From positions 191,251 through 255,250 of the forward strand of contig JAVHLR010000001.1 of assembly GCA_031082005.1 (NCBI GenBank): a stretch of 64,000 nt of DNA. Direction: 5' to 3'. Below the pieces are notes generated by a model. The model ran no database searches, was not told where the DNA came from, and saw only the letters and a list, made by a program, of their open reading frames with translations. Numbering within the stretch: the first letter of the stretch is position 1; each line of letters begins with the position of its first letter. Shown here piece by piece: positions 54,631-62,780 of this stretch. A program made the position numbers and the translations under genes. Source of the DNA: Patescibacteria group bacterium. GTDB taxonomy: Bacteria > Patescibacteriota > Patescibacteriia > 2-12-FULL-60-25.

Positions 54631-55026
54631 TTATTCGAGTTCGCCGATCTGCAGAGTTTCCAGGAAGCCGAGTGCTTTTTCGCCATGTTTTTTCACGGCA
54701 CTGAACATTTCGGTCGCATCTTTGCCGCAACCCTTGAGGATGGCCGGTCCTCCCGGATGGTTTTCTACGGTTTTCGTCACGTCATAGACCTTGCCATCGA
54801 CGACAAACCAACAATCTTCGGCCGTCGTATGTTTGGCTACATCATCTAGAGTGAATGTCGCCAGCTGTGCGCCCGTCTCATCACCCGAAGTCGTCGGTGT
54901 CGTCTGTTGTTCTGCTGCTGGCTGCTGTTGGGGTTGGGTTACAGCGGTCTGGCTGGTCGTTTGTGCCGCATTGCATCCAGCTCCGAACAAGGCGACGGTC
55001 AACGCGATGTAAGCTAGTTTCTTCAT
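54631..55026 (-). CDS. Lipoprotein with cytochrome b5-like heme-binding domain
   Basis: A 131-residue exported lipoprotein. Signal peptide MKKLAYIALTVALFGAG with lipobox ending at Cys18 (FGAGC). Residues about 20-50: Gln/Thr/Pro-rich spacer (TTSQTAVTQPQQQPAAEQQ). Residues about 55-131: cytochrome b5 fold, FTLDDVAKHTTAEDCWFVVDGKVYDVT, VENHPGGPAILKGCGKDATEMF with the HPGG heme His, and the second axial His in AVKKHGEKALGFL. It is thus likely an outer-face heme protein for electron transfer or heme binding. It is a single gene; no heme export or oxidase gene is nearby, which is odd for a CPR bacterium, usually lacking respiration. Confidence 0.9.
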   Translation of the reverse strand: MKKLAYIALTVALFGAGCNAAQTTSQTAVTQPQQQPAAEQQTTPTTSGDETGAQLATFTLDDVAKHTTAEDCWFVVDGKVYDVTKTVENHPGGPAILKGCGKDATEMFSAVKKHGEKALGFLETLQIGELE

Positions 55027-55089
55027 ACGGATTATTTTTTGTATTCATGATTAAGGACATCAATAGTATAAATACGTTTTTTCTTGATG

Positions 55090-55755
55090 TCATCTTTCAG
55101 GTGACAGACTGTCAAGAATTTTCGCATCTTTGATGTCGAACCCTCCGATTCGCGTACGTCTTAATTCCGTGAGATATGCACCACAACCTAATGCCTCTCC
55201 GATATCGCGCGCCAAGGCGCGGATATAAGTGCCGCTGGAACACGAAACCTCAAAAGACAGTCGTGGCCAATCGTATTTGAGGATCTTAAGCTCGCTGATT
55301 TCTATTTGCTTCTTCGGTATCTCCACGCCCTCAAGTTGACCGCGACGCGCCAGCTCATAAAGCTTTTTACCTTTGATTTTTTTTGCGCTGAACGCCGACG
55401 CGGTCTGTTCGTATCCGCCGCGGAATTTGTTGAGCGCTCTTTCAAGCTCTTCGGTTCGTGGTACGTCATACGAGGCACGTTCAGTGATCTCTCCTTCCGG
55501 ATCCTCGGTCGTGCTAGTCGCTCCTAACCGTGCAGTCGCGATGTACGTCTTGTCCAAGCCGACCAGAGCGGTCAGTTCCTTCGTGCCCGGACCGATGCCC
55601 ATGATCAGCAAACCCGTCGCGAACGGATCCAGTGTCCCGGCGTGTCCGACTTTACGTGTCTTGAAGGCCCTTCTTACGCGATCGACGACATCGTGCGAGG
55701 TCATGCCCGCGGGTTTGTCGATGAGAAGCAGGTTAGGGGAGAGTGAGTCCATCAT
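55090..55755 (-). CDS. truB: tRNA pseudouridine-55 synthase
   Basis: A 221-residue TruB making pseudouridine-55 in the T loop. Marks: LLIDKPAGMTSHDVV, GHAGTLDPFATGLLIMGIG with the catalytic Asp, KTYIATARLGATSTTEDPEGE, YEQTASAFSAKKIKGKKLYE, and SCSSGTYIRALARDIGE. Short version without a long PUA-like C-terminus. In the loop after EGEI is TERASYDVPRTEELE; its DNA (GTACGTCATACGAGGCACG) resembles repeat family D, a possible further in-frame insertion. The gene is followed 63 bases later by the lipoprotein gene. Start M or M2 undecided. Confidence 0.95.
   Translation of the reverse strand: MMDSLSPNLLLIDKPAGMTSHDVVDRVRRAFKTRKVGHAGTLDPFATGLLIMGIGPGTKELTALVGLDKTYIATARLGATSTTEDPEGEITERASYDVPRTEELERALNKFRGGYEQTASAFSAKKIKGKKLYELARRGQLEGVEIPKKQIEISELKILKYDWPRLSFEVSCSSGTYIRALARDIGEALGCGAYLTELRRTRIGGFDIKDAKILDSLSPER
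55456..55481. repeat. Family D-like repeat inside truB
   Basis: TTCGTGGTACGTCATACGAG and GGCACG; weaker match than the transketolase copy. Confidence 0.4.
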
Positions 55756-55775
55756 AAAGCCATCCTACCGCATCT

Positions 55776-55816
55776 CGTCATTCCAGCGAAGCCTAGAATT
55801 CGGCACCCAGAAAAAA
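55776..55816. repeat. Dispersed repeat family A, degenerate copy
   Basis: CGTCATTCCAGCGAAGCC then TAGAATTCGGCACCCAGAA; the palindrome is worn. Confidence 0.55.
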
Positions 55817-55821
55817 GCGAA

Positions 55822-55852
55822 GACCCGGTCTCGCGAGATAGCGTGCCGGGTC
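55822..55852 (-). terminator. Terminator of the gene at 55891
   Basis: GACCCGG / CCGGGTC stem then TCTTCGCTTTTTT on the minus strand. Confidence 0.8.
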
Positions 55853-55890
55853 GGTTAGGTATGAAAGTTTTTTTGCCCTGTCGTGTCGGG

Positions 55891-56394
55891 TCAGGCGACC
55901 CACTGAACGGGCAGTTCGAGCGGCTGCATGAGCCAGCGCTCAAAGTGCGCTTTGACCTCTTGGTAGGTGGCGGCTTCGAACTGCACCCGCCAGCATCCTG
56001 GCGCATCGACATCAGGCACCCAGGCCGGATTCGGGTTGTTCATGCTGATGCGTTGTTCGCCTTTGGCCGTATCCTTCCACCAGAATACGACAGTTATCTT
56101 ACGCCTCTCGCGCTGGATCGACGCGAACAGTATCCGATCGTGCGGCACAATCTCCCACCAGCGGAAGTCCTCGATGGTACAGGCGTGTGACTCTGCGATT
56201 TTCGAGAAGCGTCGCAGTATCTTGGCCTGTTCTTCGACCCCGGGGAGTTCTTTGAGGAACGCCATGAGGTGTTTTGGATAGTCAGGCGGCGCAAGTCTTC
56301 CGTCAATCAGCCGCTTGTAGATGTCGCCGAAGACCTTGGTATCGTCGAGTTCGCACCTGCACGCTTCGAGCACGCGGTCGGATTTAAAGAACAT
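55891..56394 (-). CDS. Orphan protein
   Basis: A 167-residue soluble protein, not recognised. I use the ATG at 56394 after GGAG (GGAGAGTGAAC-ATG); the frame continues upstream only because it reads through the previous gene's terminator. Residues 1-90 are helical (MFFKSDRVLEACRCELDD, LMAFLKELPGVEEQAKILRR); residues 90-167 are beta-rich with many Trp (EDFRWWEIVPHDRILF, ITVVFWWKD, CWRVQFEA). Could be a small alpha+beta binding protein. Own terminator; co-oriented with the pentapeptide gene. Confidence 0.78.
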   Translation of the reverse strand: MFFKSDRVLEACRCELDDTKVFGDIYKRLIDGRLAPPDYPKHLMAFLKELPGVEEQAKILRRFSKIAESHACTIEDFRWWEIVPHDRILFASIQRERRKITVVFWWKDTAKGEQRISMNNPNPAWVPDVDAPGCWRVQFEAATYQEVKAHFERWLMQPLELPVQWVA

Positions 56395-56465
56395 GTTCAC
56401 TCTCCTCGAACGATATTCTACCTCATGCGTGCCGATGCAGACGAAAGATATGTTGACACAAATTT

Positions 56466-56511
56466 TAAACCCGGCAGCGAGGATGCAGATCTTGTCTGCT
56501 GCTGCCGGGTT
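56466..56511 (-). terminator. Terminator of the pentapeptide-repeat gene
   Basis: 11-bp stem AACCCGGCAGC / GCTGCCGGGTT with an inner GCAGA / TCTGC hairpin; TTAAAATTTG follows on the minus strand. Confidence 0.83.
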
Positions 56512-56539
56512 CACGAGTTGTGGGCGGAAGGATCTCACC

Positions 56540-56974
56540 CTACTTGGGGTCGCGCATCGACTCTGCGATGGCGGCGAGGATGACGCGTTGTGCCTTGGGC
56601 TCTATCGTTGCTCCGCAGAAGCAGGCTGTCTCGATGCCTTCGACGCCACGGAATTCTACCCCGGTGAGATTCGCGCTACTGAAGTCCGCTCCGGAGATAC
56701 ACGCGCCTCCTAGGGTAGCCCCGCACAAGTCGGCGCCTATCAGATTCGCCGCCACCAAATCGGCATCCTCCAGTGCAGCGCTTTTCAGGCAGGCACCACG
56801 AAGGTCGGCTCTGTGGAGGTTGACCCCGGACAGACGCGCACCTTCGAGATGACAATTCGAGAAATCCGCTCCTGACAGGTCGATTTCCGCAGAATCATGG
56901 CGCACGTTGTCTCGCCAAACTCCGAAATCCTTGACCGAACGCTTGAGCATCTCGACCAATCTTTCATCTGCCAT
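56540..56974 (-). CDS. Pentapeptide-repeat protein
   Basis: A 144-residue protein with a right-handed beta-helix. Residues 30-125 are consecutive A-(D/N)-L-x-x units: IDLSGADFSNCHLEGARL, NLHRADLRGACLKSAALED, NLIGADLCGATLGGACISG, ADFSSANLTGVEF. About 17-18 repeats. An N-terminal helix (RLVEMLKRSVKDFGVWRDNV) precedes. Pentapeptide proteins are protein-binding scaffolds; some mimic DNA and block gyrase, but partner and role here are unknown. Its own promoter is present and its terminator lies downstream, so it is a single-gene unit. Confidence 0.92.
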   Translation of the reverse strand: MADERLVEMLKRSVKDFGVWRDNVRHDSAEIDLSGADFSNCHLEGARLSGVNLHRADLRGACLKSAALEDADLVAANLIGADLCGATLGGACISGADFSSANLTGVEFRGVEGIETACFCGATIEPKAQRVILAAIAESMRDPK

Positions 56975-57013
56975 GGTTCGTTCCTTCCTTTCTTGGGTTG
57001 TGAGGAACGGAAT

Positions 57014-57042
57014 AAAATAGCGTAAAACAGGTAAAAAGTCAA
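57014..57042 (-). promoter_or_regulatory. Promoter of the pentapeptide-repeat gene
   Basis: Minus strand TTGACT (57037-57042), 17-bp spacer, TATTTT (57014-57019). Confidence 0.62.
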
Positions 57043-57090
57043 CCTTTTCACCCTAAGACGCCGATGATTGGTCGCTGACGGTATCTTCCA

Positions 57091-57119
57091 TTGACTTTTT
57101 GGCCTATTTTCCGTATTCT
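57091..57119 (+). promoter_or_regulatory. Promoter of infB, possibly giving a leaderless mRNA
   Basis: TTGACT (57091-57096), 17-bp spacer, TATTCT (57114-57119). Only seven bases separate the -10 box from the ATG at 57127, so the start site should fall on or next to the ATG. Confidence 0.6.
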
Positions 57120-57126
57120 GCGAGGC

Positions 57127-59145
57127 ATGAACGTATCTGATTTGGCCCGTCGTTTGAAGGTGACCCCGCATGAACTCCTGGAGAAACTCCCGGCGCTCGG
57201 TTTCGATATCGGTGGTCGCGCTATCAAAGTCGATGATATGGTCGCCGACCGTATCATGAAGAAGTGGTTCGAGAACGAACGGCGTGAACGTTTGCGCAAC
57301 TCGCTCTTATCCTCATCCGTCCTGCGACCCGGCGAGGTAGCGGCGCCACGTCAGCTCAAAGAAATCTTATTGCCGCAGGTTTTGGTGGTGCGTGATTTGG
57401 CCGGCAAACTCGGCCTGCCTGTGACCAAGGTCATCCAACAGCTCATGAAAGCAGGCATCCTGGCTTCACAGAACGAGCGCTTGGATTTTGAGACAGCCGC
57501 CATCATCGCGGAAGAGCTTGGTTTCAAGGCGAATCTCGAAGAGGGCAAAAAAGAAGACGCCATTGAGACAGTGCAGGCACTGGATCGCGTGAAAGAACTT
57601 TTTGCCGCTGAAGTCGAGGAAAACCTTAAGCCGCATGCTCCGGTCGTGGTGGTCATGGGCCACGTGGACCACGGCAAGACGAAGCTGCTAGACGCCATCC
57701 GCCGTACCAACGTCGTGGACAAGGAAGCCGGCGGCATCACCCAACACATCGGCGCGTATCAAGTCGTGCGTAAAAATCGCGCCATGACTTTCATTGACAC
57801 TCCAGGTCATGAGGCTTTCACCATCATGCGCTCACGCGGCGCCAAGGTCGCTGACATCGCCATCCTTGTCGTCGCAGCTGATGACGGTGTGCAGCCGCAG
57901 ACCAAAGAAGCCATCAACATCATCAAAGCTGCGCACTTGCCCTTCATCGTCGCGCTGAACAAGATGGACAAGCCCGAAGCCGATCCGGATCGCGTCTTGG
58001 CCCAATTGAACGAAGCTGGCGTATCGACCGAAGCTTGGGGCGGCGATGTTCCGTTGGCCAAGATCTCGGCCAAGAGTGGCCTGGGCATCGACGACATACT
58101 CGAAGTCATCCTGCTTGTCGCCGATCTGAACGCGGACAAGATACGTGCCAATCCTGACCGCTTAGCTGTCGGCACTATCATCGAATCGCATTTGGATAAG
58201 GGCGAGGGTCCGGTCGCGACTGTCCTGGTCCAGGCCGGCACTTTACATCGCAACGATTACATCGGCATCGGAGGAGCGGCTTATGGCCGCGTCCGCGCCA
58301 TGCGCGACTGGACGGGAAAGAATTTGGATGAAGCGCCGCCCGGAACGCCGGTGAAGCTGCTTGGTTTCAAGGTTCTGCCCGCTGTCGGAGACATCTTGGA
58401 AGTCCCGGCTGATCCCAAATTGCTCGAAGCCAAGAAAGCGAAGACCTCCATGCAGGTCGCGACCCAATTGACGGCGACCAAGACGATGAAGGCCGAAGGG
58501 GAAGAGGAAAACAAGAAAAAGACACTCTACGTCATCCTGAAATGCGACACGCTCGGTTCGCTCGAGGCGCTGCTCGGGATGTTCGAAAAATTCCAGCACG
58601 ATGATGTCGGCGTCGAGGTCATCCAGAAAGGCTTGGGAAACGTCAACGAGAACGACATCACCCGTGCCGAGAGTTCCCAACCGGCCGTCGTGTATGCCTT
58701 CAACGTCGCTATCTTGCCGCAGGTATCTGTTTTGGCGCGCGAGAAAAAAGTTGACGTCAAGGAATTCAAAATCATCTACGAACTATTCGATGACGTCATC
58801 AAGCGCCTCAATATCCTCGTTCCTCCGGAAGTGATCCGCACTCCGCTCGGGACATTCGAGACGGTCGCCATCTTCCGCACCGAACCTGGACGCATGGTCG
58901 TAGGCGGCAAAGTCAGGGAAGGAAAAGTCGTCAATAACGCCAAGATACGCGTGTGGCGCGGAGAGGATCCTATCGGCGAAGGCGTCGTCGATTCGATCCA
59001 AATCGGCAAGCAGACCATGAAAGAAGCTGCCGGAGGCCAGGAATGCGGAATTTCCTTCAAAGGCAAGACAAAGATCCAGGTCGGCGACAAACTGGAGATT
59101 TACCACGAAGAGGTCAAAGAACGGAAAATCGCCGTTTCAAGATAA
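57127..59145 (+). CDS. infB: Translation initiation factor IF-2 (short form)
   Basis: A 672-residue GTPase bringing initiator tRNA to the 30S subunit. N-terminal IF2_N-type helices occur twice (MNVSDLARRLKVTPHELLEKL; LVVRDLAGKLGLPVTKVIQQL), then the G domain: G1 GHVDHGKTKLLD, switch ITQHIGAYQV, G3 DTPGHEAF, G4 NKMDKPEA, G5 SAKSG; domains II-IV end with EEVKERKIAVSR. The long N-terminal extension of model bacteria is missing, as in other CPR genomes. No ribosome site precedes the ATG, in keeping with the promoter position. Followed by its own terminator. Confidence 0.96.
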   Translation: MNVSDLARRLKVTPHELLEKLPALGFDIGGRAIKVDDMVADRIMKKWFENERRERLRNSLLSSSVLRPGEVAAPRQLKEILLPQVLVVRDLAGKLGLPVTKVIQQLMKAGILASQNERLDFETAAIIAEELGFKANLEEGKKEDAIETVQALDRVKELFAAEVEENLKPHAPVVVVMGHVDHGKTKLLDAIRRTNVVDKEAGGITQHIGAYQVVRKNRAMTFIDTPGHEAFTIMRSRGAKVADIAILVVAADDGVQPQTKEAINIIKAAHLPFIVALNKMDKPEADPDRVLAQLNEAGVSTEAWGGDVPLAKISAKSGLGIDDILEVILLVADLNADKIRANPDRLAVGTIIESHLDKGEGPVATVLVQAGTLHRNDYIGIGGAAYGRVRAMRDWTGKNLDEAPPGTPVKLLGFKVLPAVGDILEVPADPKLLEAKKAKTSMQVATQLTATKTMKAEGEEENKKKTLYVILKCDTLGSLEALLGMFEKFQHDDVGVEVIQKGLGNVNENDITRAESSQPAVVYAFNVAILPQVSVLAREKKVDVKEFKIIYELFDDVIKRLNILVPPEVIRTPLGTFETVAIFRTEPGRMVVGGKVREGKVVNNAKIRVWRGEDPIGEGVVDSIQIGKQTMKEAAGGQECGISFKGKTKIQVGDKLEIYHEEVKERKIAVSR

Positions 59146-59160
59146 ACAAGAAAAAACGGT

Positions 59161-59195
59161 AAGGGCGTCCCGATGTCATTGGGGCGCCCTTTTTG
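59161..59195 (+). terminator. Terminator of infB
   Basis: AAGGGCG / CGCCCTT outer stem with TCCC / GGGG inside, then TTTTTGG. Confidence 0.82.
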
Positions 59196-59302
59196 GTGAA
59201 AAGAATCGGATTTAAATTTCTGCTCCATGTGGATATCAGGATATTTCCGCTGTGTTGTCACGCCTTGCGCAAGCTCTATCGTACATGGTAGCTATAAAGT
59301 AT

Positions 59303-59605
59303 ATGGAGGACGAATCTAAGCACGAGATTTTAGAGGCGATCAGTTTGCTGGCTGATAATGTTCAAAGCGTATCGGATCGCGTGGATGACCTATCTACACG
59401 GATGGGTAGAGTTGAAACTACAATGGTCACCAAGAGCTATCTGGACGATAAGCTCGCTGATTTGCGCGGCGATTTGATAGTTTTAGCCCGGAAGCAAAAT
59501 ACGAAGCTGAATATCTTGATCGAATCTTTGGTCGCCGAAGGCATATTGCCGCGGAAGGTCGCGGACAAGATTCTGGCCTTAGAACCTTTCCCTGAACTTG
59601 TTTAA
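59303..59605 (+). CDS. Small coiled-coil protein
   Basis: About 100 residues, nearly all helix: ESKHEILEAISLLADNVQS, VSDRVDDLSTRMGRVETT, and KLADLRGDLIVLARKQNTK have heptads that suit a trimeric or dimeric coiled coil; the last 35 residues (LIESLVAEGILPRKVADKIL) are less regular. Similar 'DRVDDLSTRVG' proteins are frequent in CPR genomes, with no function assigned to my knowledge. Start uncertain: ATG 59303 (MEDESKHE) or ATG 59285; neither has a ribosome site. Terminator shared with the convergent gene. Confidence 0.78.
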   Translation: MEDESKHEILEAISLLADNVQSVSDRVDDLSTRMGRVETTMVTKSYLDDKLADLRGDLIVLARKQNTKLNILIESLVAEGILPRKVADKILALEPFPELV

Positions 59606-59612
59606 AAAATTG

Positions 59613-59643
59613 AAGCGGGCCGAGAGCATCGGTCCGCCTTTTG
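59613..59643. terminator. Bidirectional terminator between convergent small genes
   Basis: AAGCGG / CCGCCTT stem with inner CCGA / TCGG, followed by TTTTG. Confidence 0.75.
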
Positions 59644-59654
59644 TGTCCGCCGGG

Positions 59655-59966
59655 TCAGCGGCTTTTCTTTTCGTCTTTCACTATATCCAACACCATCAGG
59701 AGCAGTATGAGCAACGTACACTGGCTGATGACCAAAAGGCCGACGGCCAAGTTGACGTTTTCGGCATTCTCACCGAGGGTCGGTCGGATATATATCCCGT
59801 AGATCGCCAATCCCGCCAATAAAGTGCTCACGAACAGCACCACGAAACTGTTGAACAGGAGAAAACGCGGTTGTCGTTTTTTCGGCGGCAATGTCGGCAG
59901 ACTGCTGTCCACCGAGTGCGGGCGCAAGCTGTCCATACGCTCCAGATCGATTTTCGGTGGAACCAA
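59655..59966 (-). CDS. Small two-helix membrane protein
   Basis: About 103 residues. I choose the TTG at 59966 because GGAGG lies seven bases before it; a TTG six codons upstream would overlap that site. Residues 1-35 are polar and Pro-rich (PPKIDLERMDSLRPHSVD), followed by two membrane helices (LLFNSFVVLFVSTLLAGLAI and LAVGLLVISQCTLLILLLMV) linked by a short loop containing RPTLGENAE, and a basic tail (KDEKKSR). Orientation: N- and C-termini probably inside. Function unknown. Divergent from rmlB. Confidence 0.78.
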   Translation of the reverse strand: MVPPKIDLERMDSLRPHSVDSSLPTLPPKKRQPRFLLFNSFVVLFVSTLLAGLAIYGIYIRPTLGENAENVNLAVGLLVISQCTLLILLLMVLDIVKDEKKSR

Positions 59967-60073
59967 GGTCTGACCTCCTCGCAAAAAAGGACTCTTCTGA
60001 CACTAGCAGACGGTAGCGTCCAGTCAAGAGTCGTTTGACCTAACTGCAGCCTCTTGATTAAATGCAGTCTGAT

Positions 60074-61051
60074 ATGAAGCTACTCATCACCGGCGGCGCC
60101 GGGTTCATCGGCTCGAATTTCATCCGCTATTGGCTGGAACAGCACTCCGAAGACCGAATCGTAAACTTGGATGCTTTGACGTACGCCGGCAACCTCGAGA
60201 ACCTGAAAGGCCTCGACGAATCGCGCCACTCGTTCATTCAAGGCGATGTCCGTAATCCGGAAGACGTCTCACGAGCGATGGATGATGTTGATGTCGTCGT
60301 ACATTTCGCTGCCGAATCGCACGTCGATCGCTCCATCGACGGTGGACGCGTCTTCCTCGAGACGAATGTCATCGGTACTTTCAATCTTCTCGAAGAAGTC
60401 CGTAGGCGTGAAAATCAGATCAAACGTTTCCATCACATCTCGACTGATGAGGTCTTCGGCAGTTTGAGCCTCGACGAACCGCGTCGCTTTGATGAACGCT
60501 CTCCGCATGATGCGCGCAGTCCATACTCTGCGTCCAAAGTCGCGGCTGAACATCTGGTCAGGGCTTATTGTCACACACATAATCTGCCGTTCACCATCTC
60601 CAATTGCTCAAATAACTACGGCCCTTATCACCACCCGGAAAAGTTGATTCCTCTCATGATAACTCGTGCTCTGCGCGACGAGCCCTTACCGGTGTATGGC
60701 GATGGTTTGAATATCCGCGACTGGATCCATGTCGCTGACCATTGCCGCGGTATCGAAGCGATCCTTCTGCGCGGAAAAGAGGGTGAGACGTATTGCCTTG
60801 GAGGGGATAGCGAAGTCCCGAACATCGAAGTCGTGAAAAGCATCTTGCGCCACCTCGGAAAACCGGAATCCCTGATCTCTTACGTCGAAGATCGCAAAGG
60901 CCACGACCGTCGCTACGCCATCGACTCGTCCAAGGCGCAGCGCGAACTCGGCTGGCAGCCGCAATATTCGTTCGAGGCAGGCCTTCAAGACACCATCAAT
61001 TGGTATTTGGCGAACCGCAGCTGGTGGGAACCTCTGCTCGCCAAAAACTAA
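60074..61051 (+). CDS. rmlB: dTDP-glucose 4,6-dehydratase
   Basis: A 325-residue extended SDR. It makes dTDP-4-keto-6-deoxyglucose from dTDP-glucose. NAD motif ITGGAGFIGSNFIRYWL, NLDALTYAGNLENL (typical RmlB), HFAAESHVDRSI, STDEVFGSL, active-site YSASKVAAEHLVRAY (Tyr-x3-Lys), NNYGPYHHPEKLIPLMI, and KGHDRRYAID. ATG at 60074 follows MQSD codons without a site. 35 bases upstream of the next gene, which carries the following steps, so the two are one operon. Confidence 0.95.
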   Translation: MKLLITGGAGFIGSNFIRYWLEQHSEDRIVNLDALTYAGNLENLKGLDESRHSFIQGDVRNPEDVSRAMDDVDVVVHFAAESHVDRSIDGGRVFLETNVIGTFNLLEEVRRRENQIKRFHHISTDEVFGSLSLDEPRRFDERSPHDARSPYSASKVAAEHLVRAYCHTHNLPFTISNCSNNYGPYHHPEKLIPLMITRALRDEPLPVYGDGLNIRDWIHVADHCRGIEAILLRGKEGETYCLGGDSEVPNIEVVKSILRHLGKPESLISYVEDRKGHDRRYAIDSSKAQRELGWQPQYSFEAGLQDTINWYLANRSWWEPLLAKN

Positions 61052-61086
61052 ACAAGTTCAGATAAATATGATAAGACTTTGGGGAT

Positions 61087-62697
61087 ATGAAAATCCTCAT
61101 TTTTGGGCGCGGATTCCTGGGGACGCGTATGGCAGAGGCCTGGTCTGACGCGGTTTTGTCTGATGCTAGGATTGATGATGCGGAAGCGGTCAAAAACGCC
61201 CTGGATGAGCACCGCCCAGATGTCGTGGTCAATGCTGCGGGCAAGACGGGCAAACCGAATATAGACTGGTGTGAAGCGCACCAAACAGAGACATTCCGCG
61301 GAAACACCATCGGACCTCTAGTCCTCGCTGAAACCTGCCAGACGCTCGGCATCCACCTGGTCCATCTCGGTACCTCGTATATATTCAATGGCCCGTCGCC
61401 CGATCCAGTCGGTTGGCGTGAAAACGATTTCGCCAACCCCGTCTCTTTTTATGCCCGCTCAAAATATTCGGCCGATATGGTCTTGTCGCGTTTGCCGCGC
61501 ACGGCAATAGTCCGAATCGGACCCCTTATCGATCCACTGCCCTCTCCTCGTAACTTGATCACTCGGCTTGTCTCATATGCCCAGGTCGCGGACGCAGCAT
61601 GCAGCGTGACCGTTGTCGCCGACCTCCTGGAGGTCGTTCACGCTCTGGCGGAACGCCGTGCGACCGGAACGTTCCACGCGGTCAATCCAGGGGCCTTGCG
61701 TTTCAAGGACCTGCTGGACGCCTACAAAGAAATCGTCGATCCCAGGCATCCGTTTGAGATGGTCCAGCCGGAAGATTTGTTGAACGACGGGTCAGTTACC
61801 AAGGCCCGTCCAAACCCGATTTTGCATTCCAAGCGTTTGGAAGAGCTTGGCATCCGTATGCGGCCGGTCAATAGTGTCCTACGTGAGGTGCTGGAGAAGT
61901 ACGCGAGAGAAAAAAGTTTAAGCTCTAAGTTCGGAACAGAAAATATGAATCAGCACAATACGCTGCCGCCGAAGCTGAGACGTATGAAAGGCGTCATCCT
62001 CGCCGGGGGCAAAGGCACGCGTCTCGCGCCGCTCACCAATATCACGAACAAACATCTTCTGCCCATCTACAACCAACCGATGGTCATGTATCCCTTGCAG
62101 ACGCTGCTTGATGCCGGCATCAAGGATATCCTACTCATCACCGGGCCCGATCATGCGCATCAATTCATCAAACTTTTCGGTTCGGGCAAGGCTCTTGGTT
62201 GCCACTTTAGCTACCGCATCCAGGATGAGGCTGGAGGTATCGCGCAGGCGCTGGGCTTAGCCGAGGATTTCGTGGGACAGGATAACTGCACCGTCATCTT
62301 GGGCGACAATGTTTTCGATGAGCCCGTGGCTTCCAGCCTCGCGTCTTTCTCGAGTGGCGCGTTGGCTTTCTACAAACCAGTCGAGAATCCGACAGAATAC
62401 GGCGTGATGGAGATCGACGAGATGGGTAATGTCCTGTCTATCGAAGAAAAACCTAAGCAACCGAAATCCAACCTCGCCCAAGTAGGGCTCTATGTCTACG
62501 ACCCGCACGTCTTCGACATCATCAAGACCTTGAAACCATCCGGCCGCGGAGAATTGGAGATCACTGACGTCAACAACCACTATCTCGCACAGCGCGAACT
62601 GAAGGCGCGCCGCATGGGCGGCATCTGGTGGGATATGGGGACGTTCCATGGCATGCAGGCTGCGAGCCAGCACTTCGCGCAAAAGGACAAAAAATAG
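61087..62697 (+). CDS. Fusion of RmlD/NRS-ER-like SDR reductase and RmlA nucleotidyltransferase
   Basis: A 536-residue two-domain protein. Residues 1-275: SDR of the dTDP-4-dehydrorhamnose reductase type (IFGRGFLGTRMAEAW, YARSKYSAD active site). The segment NAAGKTGKPNIDWCEAH is more like the plant bifunctional NRS/ER epimerase-reductase than RmlD in my memory; the usual epimerase Cys position reads GTSYIFNG. Residues about 300-536: glucose-1-phosphate thymidylyltransferase (RmlA) with LAGGKGTRLAPLT, PIYNQPMVMYPLQTLL, YRIQDEAGGIAQAL, LGDNVFD and the IEEKPK motif. No stop or ribosome site separates them, so it is a genuine single frame. With RmlB upstream this covers A, B and D steps; no RmlC-like gene is here. 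Confidence 0.9.
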   Translation: MKILIFGRGFLGTRMAEAWSDAVLSDARIDDAEAVKNALDEHRPDVVVNAAGKTGKPNIDWCEAHQTETFRGNTIGPLVLAETCQTLGIHLVHLGTSYIFNGPSPDPVGWRENDFANPVSFYARSKYSADMVLSRLPRTAIVRIGPLIDPLPSPRNLITRLVSYAQVADAACSVTVVADLLEVVHALAERRATGTFHAVNPGALRFKDLLDAYKEIVDPRHPFEMVQPEDLLNDGSVTKARPNPILHSKRLEELGIRMRPVNSVLREVLEKYAREKSLSSKFGTENMNQHNTLPPKLRRMKGVILAGGKGTRLAPLTNITNKHLLPIYNQPMVMYPLQTLLDAGIKDILLITGPDHAHQFIKLFGSGKALGCHFSYRIQDEAGGIAQALGLAEDFVGQDNCTVILGDNVFDEPVASSLASFSSGALAFYKPVENPTEYGVMEIDEMGNVLSIEEKPKQPKSNLAQVGLYVYDPHVFDIIKTLKPSGRGELEITDVNNHYLAQRELKARRMGGIWWDMGTFHGMQAASQHFAQKDKK

Positions 62698-62780
62698 CCA
62701 GTATGGGGAGTTTGGGGTACTTGCCTCATGTTTGCCTATGCAGTAGTCTTTCTTGACTGTTATTCGTAAACTTTATTTAT

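Noticed and set aside
55891-56538. Longer start of the orphan gene at 55891
   Set aside because: Would translate the terminator of the pentapeptide-repeat gene; ATG 56394 has a proper GGAG site.
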